A DNA stretch of 64,000 bases. It comes from Priestia megaterium (GTDB lineage: Bacteria; Bacillota; Bacilli; Bacillales; Bacillaceae_H). Both the position numbers and the translations under genes were made by a program. The notes under the pieces are model-generated. The model saw only the letters and a list, made by a program, of their open reading frames with translations. It did not search any database and was not told the DNA's origin. Numbering within the stretch: position 1 is the stretch's first letter; every line of letters begins with the position of its first letter. Location of the stretch: assembly GCA_008180335.1 (NCBI GenBank), contig VTEF01000002.1:557973-621972 (forward strand), given 5' to 3'. Below, piece by piece: positions 42,112 to 51,548 of this stretch.

Positions 42112-42387
42112 TTAATTCATTTCCTGCTCGCCAATCTCTTCTTGGCGCTGTAAGCATGAAATTTGTTTTTTCTCAGGGTGAACGCTAAATGTATAGCCCC
42201 ATGTTTGAAGCTTATCGAGCACGATTTCTTCTTTTTTAAAGCCGAAAATCATGACAACGTCTTGGTTCTCATCAAGCAGCAGATATTTGTCATCTTTCCG
42301 CCACATAGTTAAGTTTGATGCATAGAAAAAGTTCCAGCCATTGTTCATACGATGGCCGGTTGCTTGGTTTTTATAATTTAAAATCAT
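42112..42387 (-). CDS. Hypothetical protein (91 aa)
   Basis: The start is set at ATG 42387 behind GGAGGAAG; seven extra upstream residues are not supported. The protein is soluble and aromatic-rich ('NNGWNFFYASNLTMWRKDDK', 'YLLLDENQDVVMIFGF', 'LQTWGYTFSVHPEK'), probably a small alpha/beta fold. No family recognised. Single gene convergent with the chemoreceptor. Confidence 0.6.
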   Translation of the reverse strand: MILNYKNQATGHRMNNGWNFFYASNLTMWRKDDKYLLLDENQDVVMIFGFKKEEIVLDKLQTWGYTFSVHPEKKQISCLQRQEEIGEQEMN

Positions 42388-42546
42388 AATTCTTCCTCCA
42401 TTAGCCAATCTTACTAGTAAAATAGTTCATTTCTCATTATAAACGTTCTATAGAGAGAAATCTATAAGACGAATGATGTAGAAAATGATATAATGCAAAT
42501 GTTCGTTTGTGGAAAATATTTTACATAATAAGGAAGGGTGGATACA

Positions 42547-42990
42547 ATGGGAGTTTGGTATTTTACGATTGCAGCGGTAATTGCGGTTATTGGAATGATG
42601 TTTATTTATCAATCTACTCTACATACAATTGATCAAAAGCTCACGCAGGATAAGAAGGATGAAGACATCTATAAAGAGCTTATTCAGGTACAAACAGCGT
42701 TTTTCATTAAGCATGCTGCTTTAGAATTTATTCCAATTATTCTTGTAGTATTAGCATTTACCGAAGCAGAGAATGCACAATCAACATTCAGTATGAATCC
42801 GCTAATTATCGTGGCAGTCGTATGGATTGGTGCTAGTTTACGGGTATACCAGCTTTATAAACAACTCGCATCTCGGATAAATAAGCCGCAGTTTAAGACG
42901 TTTTTATCAAGATTTATGATGATTGAATTAGCTTTAATGGCTGCATTTCCGATTATCGCATTCGTCGGTGCTTTGGCAACAGTGGGGTAA
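42547..42990 (+). CDS. Hypothetical membrane protein (147 aa)
   Basis: ATG 42547 lies behind AAGGAAGGGTGG. Four hydrophobic segments (about residues 4-23, 57-76, 83-101 and 123-145) are separated by a charged loop (LHTIDQKLTQDKKDEDIYKE). The pattern 'QTAFFIKHAALEFIPIILVV' suggests a small integral membrane protein of the type common in Bacillus. No motif for transport or catalysis. Confidence 0.6.
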   Translation: MGVWYFTIAAVIAVIGMMFIYQSTLHTIDQKLTQDKKDEDIYKELIQVQTAFFIKHAALEFIPIILVVLAFTEAENAQSTFSMNPLIIVAVVWIGASLRVYQLYKQLASRINKPQFKTFLSRFMMIELALMAAFPIIAFVGALATVG

Positions 42991-43115
42991 AAAGAATAAT
43001 CAACATGTTGTACGAAAAGGTCAGGCTGTGAAGAAAGGTTTATCGTGAAAAGAAGAAGGGTAGACACTAGATATAAACACAAACTAAATAGAAATAGATA
43101 AGGAAGGGAAACTTT

Positions 43116-43484
43116 ATGATTACAAAACGAGAAGTGATTCAGCTGTTATTAGAGGCATGTCCGTCATTTCAGCCGAATGAAGAAACGGATACAAATAATA
43201 AAGAAGGACTGCAACAAGAACTTAGCCGTTTTGCTTCCCACTTAATTTCCTTAGAGTTTAACAATCAGCTTGAACGAGAACGAGATGTTTTTGAAGTGAT
43301 TGAACGTTTATATATTGAAGGTGAATCCGAGGTAAAAGAAGCTGTTACTACAGGACTTTTTGAAACGATACAGCACATGCTTGCTGACCAGCATATCAAA
43401 CAAGAAGAGATCGGGAAACTATTGAAGCCTCACTCATTCAACTGGTGGAAAACCGTTGAAAAATTTAGCGGGTCTATAACATAA
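43116..43484 (+). CDS. DUF7674-like small acidic protein (122 aa)
   Basis: This 122-residue soluble helical protein reads 'LLLEACPSFQPN', 'FASHLISLEFNNQLERERDV', 'FEVIERLYIEGESEVKEAVT', 'TGLFETIQHML' and ends 'HSFNWWKTVEKFSG'. The order 'ACP.F....fa.hL..L.......vf..iE.L..eG...V.e....GL.E.iq......L.p.s..WW' resembles a family of small proteins (DUF7674) sometimes found near toxin or immunity genes. Family assignment is from memory and tentative. Ribosome site AAGGAAGGG. Confidence 0.5.
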   Translation: MITKREVIQLLLEACPSFQPNEETDTNNKEGLQQELSRFASHLISLEFNNQLERERDVFEVIERLYIEGESEVKEAVTTGLFETIQHMLADQHIKQEEIGKLLKPHSFNWWKTVEKFSGSIT

Positions 43485-43543
43485 AACAAAATGCAAGAAA
43501 GTGAAGCCTCAAGCGGGTCTTACTGTCCGTTAAGAGGGAAATA

Positions 43544-43578
43544 AAAAACGTCATGTCCTATTTAACATGACGTTTTTT
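43544..43578. terminator. Bidirectional terminator
   Basis: AAAAAACGTCATGT-CCTATTTA-ACATGACGTTTTTT between convergent genes. Confidence 0.93.
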
Positions 43579-43581
43579 GCT

Positions 43582-43875
43582 TTATTGTTCATTCTTTAAC
43601 TGACGGTCTAATACAAATGTTCCAAACGGAATAACAGACAAAATAAATGCATATAATCCCCATGCAACAGATTTTTTATGAACGAATTTCACTTGAACAA
43701 CAGCAAGTATGTATAGTACAAAAAGCGCACCGTGTGCAGCACCAACAACAGATACGACTTCTGGAATTCCAGCTAAATATTTCAATGGCATAGCAATAAA
43801 AAGTAGCAGCAAATAAGAAATCCCTTCTAATACTCCTACAATACGCAGGCGCCCAATTGATGAACTTAATATCAT
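43582..43875 (-). CDS. DUF3817 family membrane protein (YdzA-like)
   Basis: This 97-residue protein has three spans and the DUF3817 signature 'RLRIVGVLEGISYLLLLFIA', 'MPLKYLAGIPEVVSVVGAAH' and 'GALFVLYILAVVQVKF'. The domain is widespread in small Gram-positive membrane proteins of unknown function. ATG 43875 follows GGAGGAAG, so an N-terminal extension to 43950 is discarded. Confidence 0.88.
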   Translation of the reverse strand: MILSSSIGRLRIVGVLEGISYLLLLFIAMPLKYLAGIPEVVSVVGAAHGALFVLYILAVVQVKFVHKKSVAWGLYAFILSVIPFGTFVLDRQLKNEQ

Positions 43876-44128
43876 ATTTCTTCCTCCAAGTGTATGTTTT
43901 TCTTTCTTATTGACAAAAATGTACCATGTAGAGAAAGGGGTTACAAGCAAGAACAGAAGATGTCACAAAACATTCAAAAACAAAAAAGTGATTGCAGCGT
44001 ATTAAAAGTTGACAGCGCTGAAAGGTTCTTTTATATAATATAGCATGTAACAGCTTGAAATGGACCCTATGGATTACATAAAAAAACAATTCGCAGTTGA
44101 CAACAAGTGATATGAAAGGATTTGAAAG

Positions 44129-44689
44129 ATGTTAAAAGACAAAGATCAGAGAGAGAAAATCTTGGATGCGGCTTTTGAAGTGTTTGGCTCCAAAGGGTAT
44201 CATGATGCTAAGATGATTGAAATTGCTAAAAAAGCAGGTATATCAAAAGGAACGATTTATTTATACTTCCCTTCAAAAGAAGACTTGTATATAGCGATGA
44301 ATGACCGTTCGTTTGCCTATTTTTTATGGAACGCCAAGCAAGAGGCAGATCGGTGTATAACATTTCGCCAAAAATTATATTCAATCGCTAGACATCATTT
44401 GTATTTCTTTTACCATACAAGAAAATACCCTGATTCCTTCTGGCAAGCACCGCTTCAAATGCCTGAAATGATGAATCGGCTTCATCAATTCTTCAATGAT
44501 TATCACAATCTAGTGGCCAAGCTGATGGAAGAAGAAGGGCTAGAAGAAGCAACTTTGCATTCAAAAGCATTTTGCAGTATGTTAAATGGCTACCGAATGG
44601 ATATCATATCTAATCCAGAGATAGACGAGAAAGATATAGAGATGTTTGCAACATTTACAGTCGGATTGTTTTTGGAAGGCTGCTATTAA
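44129..44689 (+). CDS. TetR/AcrR family transcriptional regulator
   Basis: This 186-residue repressor has an N-terminal helix-turn-helix (residues 8-50: 'REKILDAAFEVFGSKGYHDA', 'IAKKAGISKGTIYLYFPSKE') and a helical ligand-binding domain rich in Phe, Tyr and Met. It is 86 bases upstream of the RND exporter gene on the same strand and is the obvious local regulator. A candidate operator, ACCC-GT-GGGT inside CTGACCCGTGGGTACTG (44707-44723), lies in the gap between the two genes. Confidence 0.9.
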   Translation: MLKDKDQREKILDAAFEVFGSKGYHDAKMIEIAKKAGISKGTIYLYFPSKEDLYIAMNDRSFAYFLWNAKQEADRCITFRQKLYSIARHHLYFFYHTRKYPDSFWQAPLQMPEMMNRLHQFFNDYHNLVAKLMEEEGLEEATLHSKAFCSMLNGYRMDIISNPEIDEKDIEMFATFTVGLFLEGCY

Positions 44690-44775
44690 TCTCTTTTTTA
44701 GTAAAACTGACCCGTGGGTACTGAAATATAACTAACCGATAAAATATGGATGAATAAAATGAGTGGAGGCTAGTT

Positions 44776-47700
44776 ATGAACTTTTTGACGAAGTTTAGTT
44801 TGAAAAACGCAGTTGCGGTTTTTATTTTGTCTTTTTTATTGATTTTGGCAGGGTTGTTTTCTTTCTCAAAATTAAAAATTGATTTACTGCCAAACATTGA
44901 ATTTCCGCAATTATCGATTGAAGCTGTTTACCCTGGTGCTGCTCCTTCCGATGTGAATGAGCAAGTCACGTCTAAATTAGAAGATCAGTTAAAAGACATC
45001 GAAGGCGTAAAAAGCATTCAGAGTGTTTCGTATGAAAGTGTCGGAATTATTAACCTTGAATTTCCCTTTCATACAGATTTAGATAAGGTCGAGCAGCAAA
45101 TTGATACATTAACAAAAGATTTAGATTTGCCTGAATCAGCAAAAATCGAAGTAAATCGCTTTTCGTTCGGTTCATTTCCGATTTTTAATATTTCTTTATT
45201 TGCAGAAGGGAATACAGAGCTAGAAGAATTATTAGAAAAAGAAGTCATTCCTGATTTAAATAAGATTCAAGGGATTAACTCGGTCTCTGTTGGAGGTTTA
45301 AAAGAAGACTTACTAGAGGTTACAGTTGATAAAGATAAAGCGGCGAAAGCCGGTTTAACGCTTGAGCAGATGAAAGAGCAAATCAATCAAAAGTCAGTGT
45401 CATTTCCAGCAGGAACAGTCAATACAACGGAGCTTCAAATCCCTGTTCGGGTAGAAGAAAAAGTAGAGACAATCAAAGCTTTGGAAAATATCGAATTCAA
45501 ATCTACGGTTAACCCGGAGGCTCCTCCAGTTAAATTAAGTGATATTGCAGATATTAAAGAAGTAAAAGAACAAGGTGAATACACACGCTATAATCAAAAA
45601 GATGCATTATCAATGGCGATTACAAAAAAACAAGATGCAAATACAGTTGAAGTAGCCAGCAAGACTATGGAAGTATTAAAAAAATACGATGATCAGCTCA
45701 ATTATGCAGTTGGATTTGACTCTGCAGAGGGCATTGAAAAATCAGTGGAAACATTAGTGAAAGAAGGATTGCTCGGGGCATTGTTCGCGTCGATAGCTGT
45801 TCTTGTATTTTTACGTAACTTTCGTGCAACGATCATTTCGATTATCTCGATACCATTATCATTACTTGTATCAGCTATTTTCTTAAATCAGCTTGATATT
45901 TCACTAAACATTATGACCCTTGGCGGAATGGCAGTAGCTGTGGGCCGTGTTGTAGATGACAGTATCGTTGTTATTGAAAATATTTTCAGACGTGTTCGCC
46001 GTTCGAAAACAGGAATGTCTAATGAGCTCATTGAGTCATCGACAAAGGAAATTTTAAAAGCTATTACATCGTCAACGATTACGACAGTCGTTGTATTTTT
46101 ACCGCTTGGATTTGTTGGCGGCATTACAGGTGAGTTTTTCTTGCCATTTGCGCTAACAGTGGTATTCTCACTTTTAGCCTCGCTATTAGTAGCGATTACA
46201 ATTGTACCGATCCTGGCTAAATTTTCATTTAAGAAAGTGCCTGCTGAAGAGAAGGAAGGAAAGCTTCAGCGTGCATACGCAAAAGCCATTTCTTGGTCAC
46301 TAAATCACAAAATCAAAATTTTAGTTCTATCATTCTTACTGTTATTCGGTTCATTTGCACTCGTTCCATCGCTTGGATTTACATTTATTCCAAATGAAGA
46401 GCAAAAATTATTGCAAGCAAACGTACAGTTGCCGTCTTCTACTTCATTAGAGCGTACAAATGAGGTATCTTTAAAGGTTGAAGAGTTATTTGCAAATGAA
46501 GATGAAATTAAAGATGTTACTACAGAAGTAGGATCTCGTGATTTCGCAACAGGAGTGAAACATCCGAATCAAATTGGCTATTTCCTTACCCTCAACGATG
46601 ATACAGATGTTGTAGCATACATTGATGAGCTTCAGGCAAAAATGGAGAAGGTCGCAAAAGAAGAAGCACCGAAAGCAACACTTAGTGTCTCGGAATTATC
46701 AACTGGGGGGCCGCCGACAAATAATAATGTAACGGTTGATTTATATTCATCTGGTTTAGATGATCTGCAAACAGCCGCAAAGAAAGTAGAAGGTTATTTA
46801 AATACGTATAACAACTTAAAATATGTATCAAATAATTTTTCAGATAAACAAAAGCAGCTTGTTGTTGAAATTGATCCGGAAAAAGCATCTGAATACGGCG
46901 TGTCTGGCTTTCAGTTACTAGCAGCGATTTCTGATCAAACGAAGCCGGTATCAGTTGGTGATTTAACATTAGATCATACAAGTCGTGCTGTTCAGTTATC
47001 TTATAATAAAGAAGTGAGCTCCATAAAAGAAATTGAAGATTTACAGGTGTTCACGCAGCGTGGCCCAGTTGCAGTAAAAGACTTGGCTTCAGTGAGTGAA
47101 ATTGATACCTTTACATCAATTCAAAAGCTAGACGGAAAAGTATTTGCTCGCGTAGAAGCAGATATTAAAGATGAAAACATCCAAAAAGTAACACAAGATG
47201 TTGTGAGCGGGGTGGAGAAGCTAGATTTACCAAACAGCGTCAGCCTTGAAGGAGGAGGCGGCAGTGATGAAACAGTAGAAATTTTCCAATCGCTTGGCCT
47301 TGCCATCTTAACGGCAATCGGTCTCGTGTATTTAACGATGTTAATTACATTCGGTAAAGCACGGATTCCGTTTATCATCTTATCATCTCTGATTTTTGTT
47401 CCAATTGGCTCATTGATCGGTCTAGTTATCGCAAACGAACCGTTATCTGTGAGTGTAATGATAGGCTTCTTAATGCTGATTGGAATTGTAACAACAAACG
47501 CCATTGTGCTCGTAGACCGAATTACCCAAAATCGAGAACAAAAAGAGATGACAATACGCGAGTCATTAATTGAAGCTGGTAAAACTCGCCTTCGTCCAAT
47601 TTTAATGACAGCATTCGCAACGATTGCAGCATTAATTCCGTTAGCTCTTACAACATCTAGCGGAACACTTATCTCGAAAGGCTTGGCAATCACGGTTATT

Positions 47701-47814
47701 GGCGGATTAACATCGTCTACATTATTAACACTTATTATCATTCCAGTTGTATATGAATTGTTCTTTACAAAGCAAGTACGCAAAGAAAGAGAACTGGAAA
47801 AAGTTACTCAATAA
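44776..47814 (+). CDS. swrC: RND superfamily efflux transporter (SwrC/AcrB-like)
   Basis: This 1012-residue proton-driven exporter has 12 spans with two large extracytoplasmic loops (about residues 35-330 and 550-850). Family marks: 'NIEFPQLSIEAVYPGAAPSD' near the start, the helix-4 proton-relay Asp pair in 'GRVVDDSIVVIENIF', 'TSSTITTVVVFLPLGFVGGI', and the second-half 'GIVTTNAIVLVDRI' and 'RLRPILMTAFATIAALIPL'. It is most like B. subtilis SwrC (YerP), which exports surfactin-type lipopeptides and acriflavine. No membrane-fusion partner is encoded nearby, as expected in a monoderm. GGAGGC precedes ATG 44776. Probably controlled by the TetR protein upstream. Confidence 0.92.
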   Translation: MNFLTKFSLKNAVAVFILSFLLILAGLFSFSKLKIDLLPNIEFPQLSIEAVYPGAAPSDVNEQVTSKLEDQLKDIEGVKSIQSVSYESVGIINLEFPFHTDLDKVEQQIDTLTKDLDLPESAKIEVNRFSFGSFPIFNISLFAEGNTELEELLEKEVIPDLNKIQGINSVSVGGLKEDLLEVTVDKDKAAKAGLTLEQMKEQINQKSVSFPAGTVNTTELQIPVRVEEKVETIKALENIEFKSTVNPEAPPVKLSDIADIKEVKEQGEYTRYNQKDALSMAITKKQDANTVEVASKTMEVLKKYDDQLNYAVGFDSAEGIEKSVETLVKEGLLGALFASIAVLVFLRNFRATIISIISIPLSLLVSAIFLNQLDISLNIMTLGGMAVAVGRVVDDSIVVIENIFRRVRRSKTGMSNELIESSTKEILKAITSSTITTVVVFLPLGFVGGITGEFFLPFALTVVFSLLASLLVAITIVPILAKFSFKKVPAEEKEGKLQRAYAKAISWSLNHKIKILVLSFLLLFGSFALVPSLGFTFIPNEEQKLLQANVQLPSSTSLERTNEVSLKVEELFANEDEIKDVTTEVGSRDFATGVKHPNQIGYFLTLNDDTDVVAYIDELQAKMEKVAKEEAPKATLSVSELSTGGPPTNNNVTVDLYSSGLDDLQTAAKKVEGYLNTYNNLKYVSNNFSDKQKQLVVEIDPEKASEYGVSGFQLLAAISDQTKPVSVGDLTLDHTSRAVQLSYNKEVSSIKEIEDLQVFTQRGPVAVKDLASVSEIDTFTSIQKLDGKVFARVEADIKDENIQKVTQDVVSGVEKLDLPNSVSLEGGGGSDETVEIFQSLGLAILTAIGLVYLTMLITFGKARIPFIILSSLIFVPIGSLIGLVIANEPLSVSVMIGFLMLIGIVTTNAIVLVDRITQNREQKEMTIRESLIEAGKTRLRPILMTAFATIAALIPLALTTSSGTLISKGLAITVIGGLTSSTLLTLIIIPVVYELFFTKQVRKERELEKVTQ

Positions 47815-47900
47815 GAACTATTTTCTATAAGAGGAAAATATGACCATCAGATGTATGCTATAATAAGGGTACGTTTTATTTAACCCCTTATATTATATAG

Positions 47901-48028
47901 ATGAAGCTGGAGAACCTTACCGCAAAGGGGATTCTGGCTTCATTCTTTTTATTTTTGATGCCTTAGCTGAACAAAATGAACTGTAGAGCTTTCTTATAAG
48001 TTATCCCAACTTGTAAGAGGCTTTTTTT
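47901..48028 (+). terminator. Two tandem terminators after the RND gene
   Basis: First: ATGAAGC-TGGAGAACC ... GGGATTCT-GGCTTCAT followed by TCTTTTTATTTTT (47901-47957). Second: CTTATAAGTT-ATCCC-AACTTGTAAG inside AGAGC...GGCTTTTTTT (47986-48028). Confidence 0.8.
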
Positions 48029-48109
48029 GTTCGTTGGTGAAGGTACCTTTATGCTGTCGCTTTATCAGATCCGCAGCAGACCGTTAATAAGACGTAGAGC
48101 GACGCTTTT

Positions 48110-48565
48110 TTAGTTATCTTTATCTTGCTTTTTTAAATCTTGGATTTCATTTTCTTCGGAAAACTCAGTTTGAAAGCGATTGGGTGAAAAACTAATTCTC
48201 GTGGGCTCGTTTTCTGTTTTTGTTAATACTTTTTCTTTCATATAAGCATGGAACAGCACTTCACCCAGTGCAATAGACATAGCGGCAGAAACGGAAACAA
48301 TCAAAATTGGGAAACCTGATCCGATAAAACTTAAGCAAAGAAACCAAATGGAAGCAGTAAAAAGGCCAAAATCGGCTATAGATGCAACTAAATTCCCAAA
48401 TCGAGGCAAGATAAACAAATCACCGATTACATATGATGCACCTGTTACAAGCAAACTAATGAACAAAATCTCAGTAAAACTCGATGTATCAAAGATAGCT
48501 AATATTGAAAAAAGCACGACAGCAACAAGTGCAAACTTGATTAATAATGCTTTTGTATGTCTCAA
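48110..48565 (-). CDS. DUF2512 (YndM-like) membrane protein
   Basis: This 151-residue protein begins at TTG 48565, preceded by AAAGGATG; the longer frame to 48631 has no ribosome site. Four spans occupy residues 5-110 ('LLIKFALVAVVLFSILAIF', 'GASYVIGDLFILPRFGNLVA', 'IADFGLFTASIWFL'). A charged soluble tail rich in Glu and Lys follows. The 'YVIGDLFILPR.GN..A..aDf' core is characteristic of DUF2512/YndM proteins of spore formers, of unknown function. Confidence 0.8.
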   Translation of the reverse strand: MRHTKALLIKFALVAVVLFSILAIFDTSSFTEILFISLLVTGASYVIGDLFILPRFGNLVASIADFGLFTASIWFLCLSFIGSGFPILIVSVSAAMSIALGEVLFHAYMKEKVLTKTENEPTRISFSPNRFQTEFSEENEIQDLKKQDKDN

Positions 48566-48676
48566 CCCTAAACATCCTTTCTTAGATTCGTTTAGGTGTA
48601 GTATTTGAATTGTTCGAAAGTGTATACTCAATTAATGAAAATAGCAACAGAAAACTTAAAGTCAAGCACTGTGTAT

Positions 48677-48702
48677 TGCCGTCATTATTAGTAATGACGG
48701 CA
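48677..48702. other. Perfect hairpin in otherwise empty interval 48566-48848
   Basis: TGCCGTCATTA-TTAG-TAATGACGGCA: 11 bp stem, no T tract. Nothing else gene-like is seen in this ~280-base interval. Confidence 0.5.
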
Positions 48703-48848
48703 TGTATGCAAATTAAATCCTGTTCATTAAAGATTGATTTCGATGCATATGAATAATTGAAGCAACGAAGCAAGGCGAATGATCGAAAGAACATGTTCAA
48801 AAATGACGATTAAAAGCTAATGGCAAAAGGAGATGCAGTCATAGACAG

Positions 48849-48884
48849 AAAAGAGCGGTGCCTGACGGCATCGCTCTTTTTTAC
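48849..48884. terminator. Bidirectional terminator
   Basis: AAAAGAGCGGTGCC-TGAC-GGCATCGCTCTTTTTT, two bases before the stop of the minus-strand OYE gene. Confidence 0.9.
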
Positions 48885-48886
48885 TG

Positions 48887-49942
48887 TTAAATTAACTGTG
48901 GTAAATGCGTTTTCGGTTCATATTGAACGAGTGATTCGTTCGCGTTAATACGTTGTAAATAATCGGGATTTGAAATTAATGGACGGCCGATAGCAGCGAC
49001 ATCAATCCAGCCTTCTTCTAAAGCTCGTTCTGCTGATTCAGGTGTTAAACTACCTACACCGATAATGGGCCCATCCCAATATTTGCGAACAATTTGGTAG
49101 AGATTTTGACCGTCTTTTACGTCTTCATAAAAATTAAGCATGGATGGGTGAATGATTTTAACGCCAACTTCGTTAAATGCTTCAACAAAGGTTTTAACTG
49201 CTTCTTCTGCATCATCCCAGCGATAGTCGGGTGCATCCACTTTATGAGGAGAAAAGCGAATAACAACGCGTTCTGCGCCAATTGCATCAATCACAGCTGC
49301 AATGACTTCTTTCATAAATGTTAAGCGCTGCGCTAAGTCTCCGCCATATTCATCAGTTCTCTTATTAGAAAAAGCAGAGTTGAATTGATCAATTAAATAA
49401 CCGTGAGCACCGTGAATTTCAACGCCGTCAAAGCCCGCTTCAATTGCATTTTTTGCCGCTTGCGCATACTGTCCAACCACTTCTTTGATATCTTGTTTTG
49501 TCATTTCCTCTGGTACTTCATAAGGCTTGCGGAAACGAGGTACTTGACCTTCTGCTGCAATGGCTGAAGGTGCTTGAGGCTGCTGACCTTTGATTAATTC
49601 AGGATGGCTAAGGCGTCCTACATGCCAAATCTGCGCAATAATTGTACCGCCTTCTTCATGAACGGCACTAGTAACTTGTTTCCAAGCGTCAATTTGCTCG
49701 CGAGAATAGATGCCAGGAACACCAGGATTTCCTTTCGCACGATCACTTATGACAACACCTTCTGTAATAATCAAGCCAATGCCATCTTTTGCACGGCGGC
49801 GATAATAATCTGCAGTTTCGTCATTTACAACGCCTGTTTCATCATCTGCAAAACACCGCGTCATCGGTGCCATCGCTGTACGCGTATTCAAATTCAAGGC
49901 TTCTAGTTTCGTTGGTTCAAATAGCTTTTTGTAGTTCGTCAT
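48887..49942 (-). CDS. NADH:flavin oxidoreductase / alkene reductase (Old Yellow Enzyme family)
   Basis: This 351-residue FMN-dependent TIM-barrel reduces activated alkenes, nitro compounds and quinones with NAD(P)H. Motifs: 'NRTAMAPMTRCFAD'-like N-terminus (LNLNTRTAMAPMTRCFADD), 'AQIWHVGRLSHPEL', the substrate-binding 'FDGVEIHGAHGYLIDQF' (His pair), 'NKRTDEYGGDLAQRLTF', 'RFSPHKVDAP' and the phosphate-binding 'IGVGSLTPESAERAL'/'VAAIGRPLISNPD'. Classical OYE type. Ribosome site AAGGAGATGG. Monocistronic. Confidence 0.93.
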   Translation of the reverse strand: MTNYKKLFEPTKLEALNLNTRTAMAPMTRCFADDETGVVNDETADYYRRRAKDGIGLIITEGVVISDRAKGNPGVPGIYSREQIDAWKQVTSAVHEEGGTIIAQIWHVGRLSHPELIKGQQPQAPSAIAAEGQVPRFRKPYEVPEEMTKQDIKEVVGQYAQAAKNAIEAGFDGVEIHGAHGYLIDQFNSAFSNKRTDEYGGDLAQRLTFMKEVIAAVIDAIGAERVVIRFSPHKVDAPDYRWDDAEEAVKTFVEAFNEVGVKIIHPSMLNFYEDVKDGQNLYQIVRKYWDGPIIGVGSLTPESAERALEEGWIDVAAIGRPLISNPDYLQRINANESLVQYEPKTHLPQLI

Positions 49943-50198
49943 GTATTTCCATCTCCTTACCCCATTTTCCTTTATAAAAAGGTTGTAGTTATTCTACCAA
50001 CGAACTTGCATTAGCTTCAAATATTTTGACTTGCGAAATACAAAAGAAACAAGCTATTAATAAAAAATAGTTAACGAAAATACTACCTCAATAAGTTTAA
50101 AATATAGTAAAATAGCTTTATGTGGATAATTTTAGAAACTGTTATAATCATTGTAAAATACACATTCATTTCAAATGAACAACTGGAAGGTAACTTAA

Positions 50199-51389
50199 AT
50201 GAAAAAACGACTATTTGTACTAAGCGCGCTTGTATTAATGTTTTTGATCAATGAAAAAGTCTACGCTGAGACGCCAGCAAATGAACAACAAACAGACATC
50301 GATCACTATGAAGATGTACCTAGTTCTCCTGATCAAAATAGTGACTTCGATTCATCTTCTGTTAATAAGGATCTTGAAGTGCTGTATGAGCGTCTGTATG
50401 ATGAAGGATACGATTTAGGAGAAGGTGATGGCTATAAAGGCAGAGCATATGATAGTTTTAATGAGCAAATTTCTGACCAGATGCCAAGTGAAGAATTTAA
50501 ATGGTTTAAGATGGGGTATTCTGTTGGCTATGAGAAAGGAAAACGGCAAAAAGAGGAGGAAGAACAATCTGAGCAAGCAGCTGACTTTGAATTAGGAGAA
50601 GAAGCAGGGTACGCTCAAGGAGTAAAGGATTACAAAAATGCAGCAATCCAAAAGCAGCTGAAAAACAATCCTTCTCAATCTGAACATTGGAATAAAGGTT
50701 ATACAGCCGGATATGAAAAAGCCGTTCAGCTCATGGATTTATCAGTTGTTGCAAAGTCAGATGGCTACAGCCAAGGGCTAAAAGAAGAAGAGATGACCAT
50801 TCCTTCTCAATATAGCAATGAAGATTTAACCAGCACAGCTTTTGAACAAGGATTTAAAAAAGGTGAAAAAGAGCGGATTGATAAACTGAAAAAGAAATAT
50901 AAAAAAGAAGCGTACAAACAAGGACATGCTCTGCGGCCATTAACAGAGCCAGATAATCTAGGCCCAGAGCTCCAAGCTTTTTTTCAAGAACAGTATGAAA
51001 AAGGCAAGCAAGCAAAAAAGAAAGAAATCCGACAAACGGGATTTGATGATGGGTTTACATATACTAGCTATGTAACACCGAAAGCATACAAGAGCAAGGA
51101 ACAAAAAGAGTGGTATAAACAAGGCTTTGAATCTAATAAAGACGCCAACAAGCTGCGAAAGGCTGCTTATGAAGCTGGAAGGCATGCAAAAGACCTTAAC
51201 CTCCCTAAAAAATACAAAGACAATAAAGCAGCCGTTGCCATGTCTAACAATTATTATGAGCGAGGAAAAGCAGAGCGAGATGCAAGAATCGGTAAAATCC
51301 TTATTGGCGGAGGATTTATTTTATCAGCAGGCGCATTAATGGCAACGTTCATTTATAGACGTAAAAGATCAATAGAAGACGAAGGATAA
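50199..51389 (+). CDS. Exported Gly-aromatic repeat protein with C-terminal membrane anchor (novel type)
   Basis: This 396-residue protein has a signal peptide (residues 1-24), an acidic linker (25-60) and about ten imperfect repeats of the form (F/Y/W)xxGY/FxxGxxxG: 'LYDEGYDLGEGDGYKGRAYD', 'FKMGYSVGYEKGKRQ', 'FELGEEAGYAQGVKD', 'HWNKGYTAGYEKAV', 'AFEQGFKKGEKERI', 'IRQTGFDDGFTYTS', 'WYKQGFES', 'AAYEAGRHAKD' and 'YYERGKAERD'. It ends in a span (about 370-387) and RRKRS. The GxxxGxxxG helix spacing recalls the GX3 repeats of Yae1-type proteins, but this one is exported. No sortase motif. It lies alone upstream of the germination operon, with no known family recognised. Confidence 0.7.
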   Translation: MKKRLFVLSALVLMFLINEKVYAETPANEQQTDIDHYEDVPSSPDQNSDFDSSSVNKDLEVLYERLYDEGYDLGEGDGYKGRAYDSFNEQISDQMPSEEFKWFKMGYSVGYEKGKRQKEEEEQSEQAADFELGEEAGYAQGVKDYKNAAIQKQLKNNPSQSEHWNKGYTAGYEKAVQLMDLSVVAKSDGYSQGLKEEEMTIPSQYSNEDLTSTAFEQGFKKGEKERIDKLKKKYKKEAYKQGHALRPLTEPDNLGPELQAFFQEQYEKGKQAKKKEIRQTGFDDGFTYTSYVTPKAYKSKEQKEWYKQGFESNKDANKLRKAAYEAGRHAKDLNLPKKYKDNKAAVAMSNNYYERGKAERDARIGKILIGGGFILSAGALMATFIYRRKRSIEDEG

Positions 51390-51420
51390 AAGAATAAGAT
51401 ATGACCGTTTCGGTTAAACG

Positions 51421-51458
51421 AAAGAGCTGATTCACTTTATTGAATCAGCTCTTTTTTA
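51421..51458 (+). terminator. Terminator after the repeat protein
   Basis: AAAGAGCTGATTCA-CTTTAT-TGAATCAGCTCTTTTTT, 14 bp stem. Confidence 0.93.
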
Positions 51459-51548
51459 TGTTCATGTTATCGGTTGTTTTCTCTTCCTTCAAGATGAAAA
51501 AGCCATGGATGACTCCTATAAAGCCCGATTGATTCAATGAATATACAA

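Noticed and set aside
44707-44723. ACCC-GT-GGGT dyad considered as a separate TetR operator feature
   Set aside because: Only four-base half-sites are symmetric; mentioned with the TetR gene but not strong enough for its own entry.
47121-47783. 220-codon open frame antisense to the RND exporter gene
   Set aside because: It is fully inside swrC, has no ribosome site and shows low-complexity Ile/Val/Thr composition typical of the antisense of a membrane protein gene.
48582-48800. 72-codon minus-strand frame upstream of the DUF2512 gene
   Set aside because: No ribosome site, Phe/Ser/Leu-rich random composition, and it contains a palindrome; not coding.
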